Positions 15,132 through 23,743 of a stretch of 39,791 bases of DNA are shown in pieces. The notes under the pieces are model-generated. The model searched no databases, had not been told where the DNA came from, and saw only the letters and a program-made list of their open reading frames with translations. The stretch comes from Rhizobiaceae bacterium (GTDB taxonomy: Bacteria > Pseudomonadota > Alphaproteobacteria > Rhizobiales > Rhizobiaceae). The position numbers and the translations under genes are program-made. Location: NCBI GenBank assembly GCA_028279875.1, contig JANQMU010000123.1, positions 1 through 39,791 on the forward strand, in the 5' to 3' direction. The first letter of the stretch is position 1. Each line of letters begins with the position of its first letter.

Positions 15132-16592
15132 TCACAAATAGCGATTGCGCTCTGGGTGCGGATCCCGCCAGCGAAACGGCTCATCCGGGGCCACGGCCTT
15201 GACCCACGAGCGAATGAGTTTCGTACGGTCCGCATTTCTGGCTTGCGCATCCGCAATCGAAACGGGGTCCCAGGCCGCCGCCAACTCGTCCATCATCTCC
15301 GCGGCCATTTCCGGTTTTTGTTCAACAATATCAGTTAACTCATCCGGATCGGCGCTCAAGTCGAACAGTTGCGGCGGATGTCCGTGATAGACACATAGCT
15401 TGTGGGCATCGCGCCGCAGCATCCTGTGTTGCACGGCCTTCGTTTTGATGTTCATCAAGCCGCCATAGTAGCTTGAAACCGCCCGGCTATCCCACAGACC
15501 ATCAGACAAAAGAGAACGCCCGACATGCCCCTGCATCACACGGGCGTTGCCGAGATCAAGAATTGTGGCCGACAGATCGAAAAGCGAGGTCACACGATCA
15601 TCGACTTGCCTCCGCCTGATTCCCGGTCCGGCCATGATCAGGGGAACTTTGGCGCTCTCGTCAAAAAATGTGCTCTTCCACCAGAGCCCCCGCTCTCCCA
15701 GCGCTTCTCCGTGATCGGATGTATAGATCACCACGGTATCGTCACGCTCTCCAACCGCAGACATGATCTTTCCGGCCAGCCGATCGATCATGCGAACCAG
15801 TCCATAGTAAGCCGTCCTGGCCCGGCAGGCGGCCGCGTCATCAATCCGATCGACGGCCCCCGCCTTCGCCCACTCGGCAATGGCCGGATGGCGCGTGACC
15901 GGTGCGTCCAGCCGCGGTGGAGCGATGGTTTGCGCCACCGCATCATAATCCCCGGGCAACGCGATATAGGGCGGATGCGGGCAAAACAGGCTGATCAACG
16001 CGAAGAACGGGCGACCGGTGGCATCGCGGTTTCCGGCAAGCTCTTCCAGCGTCGCTACGCCCTGGTCCGCGACCGTCGCGTCGTAGGCTTGATACGATGT
16101 CTCGCCGCGCCCGGACCCTTCGATCTGGCTGCCGTGGTTGCCACGCGCATTGGTCAGGGGACCAATATCCGGAGCGCCGGCTCCTGGCCATCCGGGGCCG
16201 ATATCGCCAATCGGCCGCTTGCAAAACCCGTGAAGCTGATCCGGGCCGTAGAAGTGCATGCGCCCGACAAGACGGCAATCATATCCGGCCGCCCCCAGAG
16301 AATGGGCAAGCGTCGGAATGTCGGAAGGCAGAAAATCGTCATTCGTCAGAACACCCGATTGGTGCGGTTCAAGACCGGTCAGAAACGCCATGCGCGACGG
16401 CACGCAAAGTGGAGAAGGGCAGTAGGTGTTTGAAAAAACCGTCCCTCTCGCGGCCATTTGATCGAGCGCGGGGGTTTGCGCCGCCCTGTCACCCATGACG
16501 CCCAAAACCCGCGCTGCATGCTGGTCGGTCATGACCATGACAATGTTCGGGCGATCATCCTGTGATTTAATTGGTCTAGACAATTTAGACAT
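15132..16592 (-). CDS. Type I (formylglycine) sulfatase
   Basis: A 486-aa hydrolase of the alkaline phosphatase/sulfatase superfamily. The metal-binding TDQH is at 22-25, and the formylglycine motif CVPSR (C63, followed by MAFLTG) shows the cysteine that a formylglycine-generating enzyme would oxidise. Later TSDHGEALGERG supplies the metal-ligand Asp-His pair. There is no signal peptide, so it acts in the cytoplasm after uptake of its sulfate ester. The start at 16592 (MSKLS) places the gene 64 bp from the divergent tctC. No maturation enzyme lies in the window. The substrate is unknown; choline sulfatase and aryl or sugar sulfatase are all possible. Confidence 0.88.
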   Translation of the reverse strand: MSKLSRPIKSQDDRPNIVMVMTDQHAARVLGVMGDRAAQTPALDQMAARGTVFSNTYCPSPLCVPSRMAFLTGLEPHQSGVLTNDDFLPSDIPTLAHSLGAAGYDCRLVGRMHFYGPDQLHGFCKRPIGDIGPGWPGAGAPDIGPLTNARGNHGSQIEGSGRGETSYQAYDATVADQGVATLEELAGNRDATGRPFFALISLFCPHPPYIALPGDYDAVAQTIAPPRLDAPVTRHPAIAEWAKAGAVDRIDDAAACRARTAYYGLVRMIDRLAGKIMSAVGERDDTVVIYTSDHGEALGERGLWWKSTFFDESAKVPLIMAGPGIRRRQVDDRVTSLFDLSATILDLGNARVMQGHVGRSLLSDGLWDSRAVSSYYGGLMNIKTKAVQHRMLRRDAHKLCVYHGHPPQLFDLSADPDELTDIVEQKPEMAAEMMDELAAAWDPVSIADAQARNADRTKLIRSWVKAVAPDEPFRWRDPHPERNRYL

Positions 16593-16615
16593 CCTGTCGT
16601 ATTGGTTGGTCCAAT
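16568..16615. promoter_or_regulatory. Candidate GntR operators, sulfatase/tctC divergent region
   Basis: Two dyads occupy the gap and the edge of the sulfatase gene: ATTGGTCTAGACAAT at about 16569-16583 (core GTCTAGAC) and ATTGGTTGGTCCAAT at 16601-16615 (ATTGG/CCAAT halves). Both carry TTGGTC, the half-site style bound by FadR-subfamily GntR proteins (TGGT-N-ACCA class). One such regulator is encoded in the same cluster. Confidence 0.5.
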
Positions 16616-16655
16616 GGAACGATCCATAATGCCAAGATACCAGGGAGGACAAGTA

Positions 16656-17630
16656 ATGTTGCAATTTTTTCGTAAATCTGCGGTAGCGCTTGCGGTAGGA
16701 GCGACCGCTTTGATCTTTCCGGTTGGACCAATTGGTCTGACCGGTGCAATCGCTCAGGACTTTCCATCAAAGCCAATCGAGGTGGTCGTGCCGTTCAAGC
16801 CGGGTGGCCGAACCGATACTGTGGCGCGCCTGATCGGTGAAAAAATCCAGGCCGACGGCCTTCTCTCTCAGCCGATGGTTGTTGTGAATGCTGACGGCGG
16901 GGCCGGTGCAAACGCCGTAAACCGGATGCGTCGCGGCGATGCAGATGGACATACGATTGTCCACTGGCACCACCAGGCGCTCATCGCCATGGCAATGAAG
17001 CTTGGGGATTTCAGCCTCGATGATTTCAAGGCCATCGGTTATACCGGCGGCGGCAGTCCGGTTTGGGTCGTCAAATCAGACAGTGAATTTCAAACTCTCG
17101 AAGACGTTGTTGCGCACCTCAAGGAAAACCCGCGTGGCCTTGTCGAAGCTGTTGGCATTGGGACGATCCCGCACTTCGTTGGCGCCATGCTGGCGAAAGA
17201 AGCCGGGTTTGAAACCCGCTACGTCACGGCAAACTCAGGCGCTGACCGTCTGCGCCTGATCCTCGGTGGCAATGCCGACATCGCTCTCTTCGCCGCATCG
17301 GAGTACCTGGCTCAAGGTGAAGGCCTGCGCCCCCTCGTCTACTTCGGTAAAGAGCGCCTGCCTGCGCTTCCCGATGTTCCGACCGCAATGGAACTTGGCT
17401 ATGACGTCGCCTGGGCCAATCCAAATTGGTGGCTCGCTCCGGCTTCCACTCCGGATGCGCATGTCGCCGTCCTTGCAGAGGCGCTCGAAGCGGCGATCAA
17501 CGATCCGGAGATCATCGACTACTTCAACAACAATACGCTTCAGCCGTATTGGACGCCCGGCTCGGACGCCTTGAGCGACGCGCAGAAGCAGCTTGATGCG
17601 CTTTCTGCTGTCGCAGCGACAATCAACTAA
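16656..17630 (+). CDS. tctC: TTT-transporter periplasmic binding protein (TctC/Bug)
   Basis: A 324-aa solute receptor of the tripartite tricarboxylate transporter family. The signal peptide covers residues 1-33 (AIA|QDFPSKP). The mature start QDFPSKPIEVVVPFKPGGRTDTVARLI is typical of Bug receptors, whose glycine-rich loop binds a ligand carboxylate. Signature blocks ADGGAGANA and the C-terminal AALEAAINDPEI follow. The ATG at 16656 has a strong GGGAGGA ribosome site, which overrides an ATG-rich upstream extension. It is the first gene of a tctC-tctB-tctA operon followed by a regulator and a sulfatase; the ligand is probably an anionic sulfate ester or its product. Confidence 0.93.
   Translation: MLQFFRKSAVALAVGATALIFPVGPIGLTGAIAQDFPSKPIEVVVPFKPGGRTDTVARLIGEKIQADGLLSQPMVVVNADGGAGANAVNRMRRGDADGHTIVHWHHQALIAMAMKLGDFSLDDFKAIGYTGGGSPVWVVKSDSEFQTLEDVVAHLKENPRGLVEAVGIGTIPHFVGAMLAKEAGFETRYVTANSGADRLRLILGGNADIALFAASEYLAQGEGLRPLVYFGKERLPALPDVPTAMELGYDVAWANPNWWLAPASTPDAHVAVLAEALEAAINDPEIIDYFNNNTLQPYWTPGSDALSDAQKQLDALSAVAATIN
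16722..16742. promoter_or_regulatory. Third TTGGTC-type motif inside tctC signal region
   Basis: Within the signal-peptide codons lies a run carrying TTGGACCAA directly followed by TTGGTCTGACC, repeating the same half-sites as the two upstream dyads. It may be a downstream operator, or a coincidence of the coded residues PVGPIGLTG. Confidence 0.3.
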
Positions 17631-17638
17631 TCTTCCCT

Positions 17639-17667
17639 CGGGGGCTGGCCGCCACGGCTGGCCCCCG
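17639..17667 (+). terminator. Intercistronic hairpin after tctC
   Basis: CGGGGGC (17639-17645) pairs with GCCCCCG (17661-17667), extended by five inner pairs (two wobbles) around a GCCAC loop. There is no T-tract. Such hairpins between a binding-protein gene and its membrane genes commonly stabilise the upstream message or reduce downstream expression. Confidence 0.5.
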
Positions 17668-17695
17668 GACTCTTTGCACCAAAAAGACCGCTCCC

Positions 17696-18178
17696 GTGGA
17701 AGACAAGGCCCGCAAAACCATCGCCGATCTTGTGCTTGCAGCCCTCACCCTGGGCGTGGCGGCAATCCTGATAATCGGTGCCCAGTCATTGCCGCCTCCA
17801 CGCTTCGAACCGCTTGGCTCCGCAGCCTTGCCACGTATCCTTGGTGGACTGCTCATTGTATTCGCGCTCATCATTGCCGCCGGCGTTCTCATCCGCCACC
17901 GCAGCAGCGCTCCGGCTCCTCAACAGGACACAACCACGCCGAAGGTCGACCCGAAACGCGGTGCCCTCGTCTTCATTGCCCTGATCGCATATGTATTCGC
18001 GGTTGATGTGCTGCGCGTGCCGTTCATTGCTGCAACACCACTCTTTGTCATCGCCGCGGGCGTCGCGATCAGCGGCGTGAACCGGCGTGGTTTGATCGCT
18101 TTCGCCGCGCTCGGACTCCTGCTCGCAGTCTTCATCTCCACGGTATTCGAACGCCTGCTCTATATCAGGATCGGCTGA
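17696..18178 (+). CDS. tctB: TTT-transporter small membrane subunit TctB
   Basis: A 160-aa inner-membrane protein with four hydrophobic segments: about 10-27, 42-65, 90-106 and 112-150 split in two. A proline-rich loop (QSLPPPRFEPLGSAALPRILG) contains the GxxxxPR pattern seen in TctB proteins. It partners with TctA to form the transmembrane complex driven by the proton or sodium gradient. It starts with GTG at 17696 and its stop lies 3 bp before tctA, so the two are translationally close. Confidence 0.85.
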   Translation: MEDKARKTIADLVLAALTLGVAAILIIGAQSLPPPRFEPLGSAALPRILGGLLIVFALIIAAGVLIRHRSSAPAPQQDTTTPKVDPKRGALVFIALIAYVFAVDVLRVPFIAATPLFVIAAGVAISGVNRRGLIAFAALGLLLAVFISTVFERLLYIRIG

Positions 18179-18181
18179 TCC

Positions 18182-19666
18182 ATGGCCGACGCATTCATAG
18201 CCCTCTTCACGCTCGATAACCTGACGTTCCTGTTCATAGGAACCGCCCTGGGCATCGTCGTCGGCGCGATTCCGGGCCTGACCGCTTCGATGCTGATCGC
18301 ACTGACCCTGCCGCTCACCTTCCATATGGACCCGGTGAGCGCGGTGACACTTCTGATCGGTGAATATGTCGGCGGTATCTCAGGCGGGTTGATCATGGCG
18401 ATCCTGCTCCGTATGCCCGGCACGCCTTCCTCCATCGTGACAACGTTCGACGGCTATCCGATGGCGCAAAAGGGCCAGGCGGAACGCGCCCTTGCACTCG
18501 GCATCATGGCATCCGTTGTCGGTGGCATCATTTCGTGGGGGTTTCTGGCCGGCATGTCGCCGTCGCTCGCGCGCTTCGCCCTGCAATTCGGACCCTGGGA
18601 ATATTTCACGCTGGTGCTCATGGCGCTCGTCATGCTGGCTGTCCTGTCGCAAGGTTCAATGGTCAAGGGTTTGCTTGGCGCAACCCTTGGCATGTCCTTC
18701 GCCCTGCCTGGTATCGATAGCTCCATCGGACAGGCCCGCCTGACCTTCGGATCCGACGCGCTTCTGTCCGGATTTGGCCTCTTGCCCGTTCTGATAGGTG
18801 CCTTTGCGATCAGCCAGATCCTGCGCGACAGCGCAACGCCCCAGACCATAGGCGACATGAAGTTGCCAAGCCGTCATCTGCCGATCTACCGAAGAGATCT
18901 GTCATACATTCCGCGCCTCGTCCGCGGCTCGGTCATTGGCACGTGGATTGGTCTCCTTCCTGGCATCGGTGGCAACATCGCGGCGCTGGTCAGCTACTCC
19001 ACCGAGAAACAGATCTCTCGAGAACCTGAAAAATTCGGCACCGGGTACGAGCCAGGCGTCATCGCTGCCGAGAGCGCAAACAACGCCTCCATCGGCGGTG
19101 CACTGATACCGCTCATTACGATGGGCATTCCGGGCAGCGTCACCGAAGCGATTCTGATTGGCGCTCTGACCATTCACAACTTGCAACCCGGCCCACTTCT
19201 ATTCCAGGGCGCACCCGAAATCGCTTACGGTATCATCGCAGCTTACTTTGTTGCCAACGTCCTGATGCTCATGCTGATGTGGGGACTGGTCCGCTACATC
19301 GCGCAAATCGTCCGGCTGCCCCGGTCCGGGTTGATGGCCGTCATTCTTGTGTTCTGCGTGACGGGTTCCTACGCGGTGAATTCCAGCTTCATTGACGTCT
19401 GGGTAATGATCGGCTTCGGAGTCATCGGTCTGGGTTTGGAGTATTGCAAGGTTCCACTCGGCCCCTTTGTCATCGGCTTTGTTCTGTCGCCGATTGCCGA
19501 GGAACAACTGCGCGCATCCCTGATGATGTCCGACGGCAACCTTGCGGAAATCCTGGCCCGTCCGTATGCACTTCTGTTCCTTGCGCTCGCGGTGGCCACT
19601 GTCGCCTGGCCAGCCATTGCCAAGCGCATTTCGGATCGCGAAACGACAGGGAAGGATATCGTATGA
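18182..19666 (+). CDS. tctA: TTT-transporter large membrane subunit TctA
   Basis: A 494-aa protein with about 11-12 membrane segments. The conserved N-terminal block GAIPGLTASMLIALTLPL and the LLRMPGTPSSIVTTFDGYP stretch are the hallmark of TctA; a second related block with LLPGIGGNIAALVSY and GIPGSVTEAILIGAL lies in the second half, reflecting internal duplication. It forms the translocation path for the ligand delivered by TctC. Its last codons overlap the start of the GntR gene by 4 bp (ATGA), showing that transporter and regulator are co-translated. Confidence 0.95.
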   Translation: MADAFIALFTLDNLTFLFIGTALGIVVGAIPGLTASMLIALTLPLTFHMDPVSAVTLLIGEYVGGISGGLIMAILLRMPGTPSSIVTTFDGYPMAQKGQAERALALGIMASVVGGIISWGFLAGMSPSLARFALQFGPWEYFTLVLMALVMLAVLSQGSMVKGLLGATLGMSFALPGIDSSIGQARLTFGSDALLSGFGLLPVLIGAFAISQILRDSATPQTIGDMKLPSRHLPIYRRDLSYIPRLVRGSVIGTWIGLLPGIGGNIAALVSYSTEKQISREPEKFGTGYEPGVIAAESANNASIGGALIPLITMGIPGSVTEAILIGALTIHNLQPGPLLFQGAPEIAYGIIAAYFVANVLMLMLMWGLVRYIAQIVRLPRSGLMAVILVFCVTGSYAVNSSFIDVWVMIGFGVIGLGLEYCKVPLGPFVIGFVLSPIAEEQLRASLMMSDGNLAEILARPYALLFLALAVATVAWPAIAKRISDRETTGKDIV

Positions 19667-20361
19667 ACGTGCTTGATCTCCCCGCTGGTAGCCGCCGATA
19701 TCTCCAAATCGCCCGCAAACTTGCAGCTGACATCGAAAGCGGGCGTTACTCGCTTGGCCAGCGCCTTCCGCCTGAGCGTGAGCTGGCCCAGACCCTTGAC
19801 GTCAGCCGAACGACAGTGCGCGAAGCCTTGCTCGCACTCGAGATCATGCGGTTCGTTGAGATCCGCGTTGGCTCCGGTGTCTTTGTTCTGGACCCTGCGC
19901 AGCGCAGTCAGTCGGAACTCGTTGAGCCGGACGGAGCGCCGCCGTCTGACGTCCTGGCCGCACGCCGGATCATTGAAGGCGAAACCGCGGCTCTCGCGGC
20001 CCAAAACGCGACAAATGCCGATATCAGCAGGATGCAGTCGACCATTGATGAGATGGCCGCCAGCCTGCACGACATCGAAAGGTTCGACGTCGCCGACGCG
20101 GCGTTCCACACCGCAATCTCGAAAGCTGCCGGCAACGATGTGCTGGCTGGTTTCGTGGCTCATCTCTGGCGCATGCGCGAAGGCAACATGTGGACCCTCT
20201 GGTACGATCAGACGCGGCATGTCTCGAACCGGGAGAAATCGGTCGAGTATCACCAGATCATTTTGCGTGCCATTGAACGTCGCGCGCCTGACGCTGCACG
20301 CACCGCCATGCAAACCCATCTCGATGGCCTTGCCGAACGATTTTATCAACTCAAACTCTGA
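19663..20361 (+). CDS. GntR regulator, FadR/FCD subfamily
   Basis: A 232-aa regulator. The winged helix-turn-helix is at about 10-77 (LGQRLPPERELAQTLDVSRT, then TVREALLALE and the wing VGSGVFVLD), followed by an all-helical FCD ligand-binding domain at 90-225 with the usual metal/ligand histidines candidates (FHTAISKAAGN, HRxxH-like spacing around RHVSN and EYHQIILRAI, then MQTHLDGL). FadR-type proteins are usually repressors released by a carboxylate ligand. Position inside the operon and the TTGGTC dyads near tctC suggest it controls both divergent arms and the second sulfatase. Confidence 0.9.
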   Translation: MNVLDLPAGSRRYLQIARKLAADIESGRYSLGQRLPPERELAQTLDVSRTTVREALLALEIMRFVEIRVGSGVFVLDPAQRSQSELVEPDGAPPSDVLAARRIIEGETAALAAQNATNADISRMQSTIDEMAASLHDIERFDVADAAFHTAISKAAGNDVLAGFVAHLWRMREGNMWTLWYDQTRHVSNREKSVEYHQIILRAIERRAPDAARTAMQTHLDGLAERFYQLKL

Positions 20362-20375
20362 AGGAACGCACACTA

Positions 20376-21830
20376 ATGCCCGCTGCGCCGGACATCGTCT
20401 TCATAATCACCGATCAGCAACGCTATGACACGATTGCCGCGCTTGGTGCATCCCACATGGACACACCGAACATCGACCGGCTTGCCCGCAATGGCGTTTC
20501 CTTCACGCAATGCCACGTGACGGCACCGTCGTGCGTTCCGTGCCGGGCAAGCCTCTTTACGGGGTACTATCCGCACACGAATGGCGTGTTGGCGAATGGC
20601 CAGCCATGGAGCCGCACCTGGGTCTCGGACCTTGCCGCAGCGGGATATCACTGCGTGAACATCGGCAAGATGCACACCATTCCCTATGACGCGAAGGCCG
20701 GATTTCATGAGCGCTTCGTCGTTGAGAACAAAGACAGATATCTCGAAGGGCGCTGGTTCCTTGACGAGTGGGACAAGGCGCTGGCCAGTCACGGACTGAG
20801 GAAACAGCAGCGTGAGGAATACCGAAAGCGAACCGACTACAAGGATCGTCTCGGTGCGTTCACATGGGATCTTCCGCCCCGATTGCAATCCGACAATTTT
20901 GTCGGTGATACTGCGTGCTGGTGGCTCGACACCAAGCCAGTCGAAAAACCGCTCTTCATGACGATTGGATTCCCGGGTCCGCATCCGCCCTTCGACCCGA
21001 CGCCGGAGGTGGCTGAGAAATACATGTCACGAAACGTGCCGGTCCCGGATGTGAGCGATGAGGAACTCGCGGACCTCGCCGCACCCTGGGCGGAAAAGCG
21101 GCGGCATGACGTCGAAGTCGACCACGATAGCGTCTCGTGGAAGCTCGACCCGACCGAAGACGAGCTCCATCGTATGCGCGCGTACTACTACGCCAATGTC
21201 GAGATGATCGATACGCAGGTTGGTCGCATCCTCGACGCTCTTGAAGCACGCGGCAATCTTCAAAACACAATCATCATTTTCACCTCGGACCACGGCGACA
21301 ACCTCGGCGACCACGGGTTGATTCAGAAGTGGGCGCCCTATGAGGAGGTCACGCGCGTTCCGCTTATAATCTCTGCACCCGACCGGTTCAAAGGCGGGCG
21401 GGACATCGACGCCCTGGTTCAGCTTTTTGACCTGGGCCCGACCATTCTGGAATGGGCGGGTGTTGAACCGGACCCGTCCTTTGAGGCGGTTTCGTTGAAC
21501 CCCGCGCTGCGTGGCGATCCATTCGAAGGACGCGCCCACGTATTTTGCGAACAGGCCGGCGACGTCAATATGACCGGCGCAAGCTATCTCACGATGGTCC
21601 GCTCAAAGACCCATAAGCTCGTACATTTTCACGGCAGTAAAGAAGGCCAGCTATTCGACCTCGCAAGCGAAGCAGGCGAAACAAGGAATTTATGGAACGC
21701 GCCAGAAGCGGTCGAGGTCAAACAGAACCTTATGCTGACCCTGATGGAATTCCACGTCGAAAGCGCCCTTCAAACCCGCAATGCACGCCGATTGATCGTG
21801 TCACCTCAAGACGCGGAATCGCTTCAATAG
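20376..21830 (+). CDS. Type I (formylglycine) sulfatase
   Basis: A 484-aa sulfatase. The N-terminal IVFIITDQQR carries the first metal Asp (D13), and the formylglycine motif CVPCR (C53, followed by ASLFTG) is intact in the rarer Cys-x-Pro-Cys-Arg form. The pair TSDHGDNLGDHG supplies later metal and substrate residues. There is no signal peptide, so it is probably cytoplasmic. It lies 14 bp after the GntR gene, with AAGGA before the ATG, as the last gene of the transporter operon. Its divergence from the 15.1-16.6-kb sulfatase suggests different sulfate positions or substrates rather than a recent duplication. Confidence 0.9.
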   Translation: MPAAPDIVFIITDQQRYDTIAALGASHMDTPNIDRLARNGVSFTQCHVTAPSCVPCRASLFTGYYPHTNGVLANGQPWSRTWVSDLAAAGYHCVNIGKMHTIPYDAKAGFHERFVVENKDRYLEGRWFLDEWDKALASHGLRKQQREEYRKRTDYKDRLGAFTWDLPPRLQSDNFVGDTACWWLDTKPVEKPLFMTIGFPGPHPPFDPTPEVAEKYMSRNVPVPDVSDEELADLAAPWAEKRRHDVEVDHDSVSWKLDPTEDELHRMRAYYYANVEMIDTQVGRILDALEARGNLQNTIIIFTSDHGDNLGDHGLIQKWAPYEEVTRVPLIISAPDRFKGGRDIDALVQLFDLGPTILEWAGVEPDPSFEAVSLNPALRGDPFEGRAHVFCEQAGDVNMTGASYLTMVRSKTHKLVHFHGSKEGQLFDLASEAGETRNLWNAPEAVEVKQNLMLTLMEFHVESALQTRNARRLIVSPQDAESLQ

Positions 21831-21902
21831 ACCCACACTCGCCAGAAACAAATGGCCGTTTCCGCCGCAAACTACACCGGGAGAAAGGGCGGATAGCGGC
21901 GG

Positions 21903-22706
21903 TCAGGGAGCCCGGTCGTACCAGACCATCTGCTTCGATGTCGCGATCAGATGACCCTGCGGCGAATAGAGTTTCGAATGCTGGTCGTAGAACCCGCCAC
22001 CGGCCCGCTCGCAGCGCGAATCGACCAGAACGGACCCGTCGCCGACGGCATCGAGTTCAGCCGATGTCGCATGCAGATAGTTGGTCATCGAGATAGTCGA
22101 AATGTTGGACGGACGGCCGGTGGCCAGAAACAGGCGCGGAAACGGACTGTCCGCCAGCGCCGTCAGGGACAGATGGTCCAGCGGGCGGTCGTCGCTGTCG
22201 CGAATCCAGACCAGCGAATGCGTGTCGGCATTTTCAGCGCCCATCTGCCCCTTGATGATCCGCGTCTCGTAACTGCGAACCCATTTCACCGGCAGAAAGG
22301 ACGGATCGAAGGGCTCGACCTGTTCGGCAGCCGGTACGTCGGGCATTCGGTAGTTCGAAAAATCCAGCGTCTCGCGATGCGGCGCCAGCGTGACCAGCGC
22401 CCGCGCGCATGGCGTGCCGTCCGGCGTTTCCAGCAGAACCTGCCAGAACGCGGCCGTGCGTCCGGCGCGGTCGCATCGCCGCCGCAGGACGATCGTCCCC
22501 TCCCCCGGCGCCTTCATGAAATCGACCGTTACGATCAGCGGCTTGAATCCGTCCGCTGCGTCCTGCATCGCGGCCTTCAGCATGATCGCCGCGATCCAGC
22601 CGCCATAGGGGCCGATCAGGTTCCAATAGGCTTGGTCCGTGTGGCCTTCGAAGACATCGGCCTCACGGCGCTCAAGAGTGAGCGTTCGATCGAGTGTAAA
22701 CATCAT
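21903..22706 (-). CDS. Acyl-CoA thioesterase-like double-hotdog protein
   Basis: A 267-aa protein in the TesB-like thioesterase superfamily. It has two hotdog repeats: HTDQAYWNLIGPYGGWIAAIMLKAA begins the first (shown split here around GPYGGW), and FLATGRPSNISTISMTNYLHA marks the second, ending with FYDQHSKLYSPQGHLIATSKQ, a strand pattern shared by TesB proteins. It would hydrolyse acyl-CoA esters, but no pathway partner is visible. Start is one of two adjacent ATGs (22706 or 22703). It follows the nitrile hydratase genes by about 30 bp, so may be co-transcribed. Confidence 0.75.
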   Translation of the reverse strand: MMFTLDRTLTLERREADVFEGHTDQAYWNLIGPYGGWIAAIMLKAAMQDAADGFKPLIVTVDFMKAPGEGTIVLRRRCDRAGRTAAFWQVLLETPDGTPCARALVTLAPHRETLDFSNYRMPDVPAAEQVEPFDPSFLPVKWVRSYETRIIKGQMGAENADTHSLVWIRDSDDRPLDHLSLTALADSPFPRLFLATGRPSNISTISMTNYLHATSAELDAVGDGSVLVDSRCERAGGGFYDQHSKLYSPQGHLIATSKQMVWYDRAP

Positions 22707-22737
22707 CGCCTGTCCCGGCAGCCTGCCTTCATGTCGG

Positions 22738-23115
22738 TCAGCTGCCCGACCGCTGCGGGTCGTTCTGCAGCACGATCGGCTTGCCGTGCGGAGTTGCCTC
22801 GGCGGCCCGCTGCCATGATTTCTGCAGGTCGCCGATCTCGGTCTCGGCGGCAATCGCCCGTTCTTTCAGCAGGTCCTCCAGGGCCCGCACCCAGCATTCA
22901 TAGTAGTCGCTGCCATCGGCGGCACTGTCCGGCCGCTTGAGGTGCCGCGACAGGCTCGCCGCCCAGTCCGTCCAGCTGAACACGCCCTTTTCATAGAGGT
23001 CGACGACCATGGCGAAGGCCTGGGCCTGCCAGGGCTCGGTGAAGGGCCTGGGATCGGCAAGCTCGATGGGCAGCGGGTCCGCATCAGGCCGGGTCAATAT
23101 AGCTCTCCCAAGCAT
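22738..23115 (-). CDS. Nitrile hydratase accessory (activator) protein
   Basis: Up to 125 aa. It resembles the small accessory proteins of cobalt nitrile hydratases, which are homologous to the N-terminal half of the beta subunit: PFTEPWQAQAFAMVVDLYEKG and SDYYECWVRALEDLL parallel the beta-subunit stretch DYYSSTYYEIWIKALETLL. These proteins help deliver cobalt and form or exchange subunits during maturation. The ATG at 23115 overlaps nthB by 32 bp; a TTG at 23097 with GGGAG seven bases upstream is an equally good start (119 aa). Third gene of the nitrile hydratase operon. Confidence 0.8.
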   Translation of the reverse strand: MLGRAILTRPDADPLPIELADPRPFTEPWQAQAFAMVVDLYEKGVFSWTDWAASLSRHLKRPDSAADGSDYYECWVRALEDLLKERAIAAETEIGDLQKSWQRAAEATPHGKPIVLQNDPQRSGS

Positions 23116-23743
23116 CGACCGAGACCGTCAGCGCCGCATCGGCATCGGGCCCCCACAGCTCACGCCCGTCAAAGACCACCCGGTAGAGCCATTGCGGATT
23201 TTCGCCTTTGCCGTGGGCATTGTCGTCCGGGAAGACATAGCAGCCCGCCACCTCCTCGACGATGCCGGCCCGCCCCCGCACATAGCGCGGCAGCCTTGTA
23301 TGCCCGGTCGGATGGATGTTCTTCATCCGCACGATCTCGCCGACGCGAAACCGCGCATCGGCGGTTGCCGGCCTGTCGCAGGGCCCGCCGGTCGCCAGCA
23401 CTTTGGCAACGTTCTGCGGTTTCAGCGGCGGCCTGTCGATCGATGTGTTGCGCAATGCGCGGCCCGCATCGAGCTCTTCCCGGTCGACGCTGCCATGGCG
23501 CAGCAGCAGGGTCTCGAGCGCCTTGATCCAGATCTCGTAATAGGTGGAGGAATAATAGTCGGCCGGGTGCAGGCATTCGCGGGCATGCCGGCTTTCATCG
23601 ATCGTCCACAGACCGAGGGCTCCGGCGCACAGTGTGGTGCCGAGCGCCCGTTTTTCCCACTCGCCATGGAAAACCGGCTCGTCCTCTTCCGGGTCGATCG
23701 GGCCGAAACCCATCTGGCCGCCGAGATCGTGCGGGCCGTTCAT
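23084..23743 (-). CDS. nthB: Nitrile hydratase beta subunit
   Basis: A 219-aa subunit that pairs with NthA to hydrate nitriles to amides. The N-terminus (MNGPHDLGGQMGFGPIDPE) is diagnostic for the family. The helical region with YYEIWIKALETLL follows, and the C-terminal SH3-like barrel has RFRVGEIVRMKNIHP, HTRLPRYVRGRAG and LWRVVFDGRELWG-like residues. It overlaps nthA by 4 bp (ATGA), giving coupled translation and balanced subunits. Confidence 0.95.
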   Translation of the reverse strand: MNGPHDLGGQMGFGPIDPEEDEPVFHGEWEKRALGTTLCAGALGLWTIDESRHARECLHPADYYSSTYYEIWIKALETLLLRHGSVDREELDAGRALRNTSIDRPPLKPQNVAKVLATGGPCDRPATADARFRVGEIVRMKNIHPTGHTRLPRYVRGRAGIVEEVAGCYVFPDDNAHGKGENPQWLYRVVFDGRELWGPDADAALTVSVDAWESYIDPA

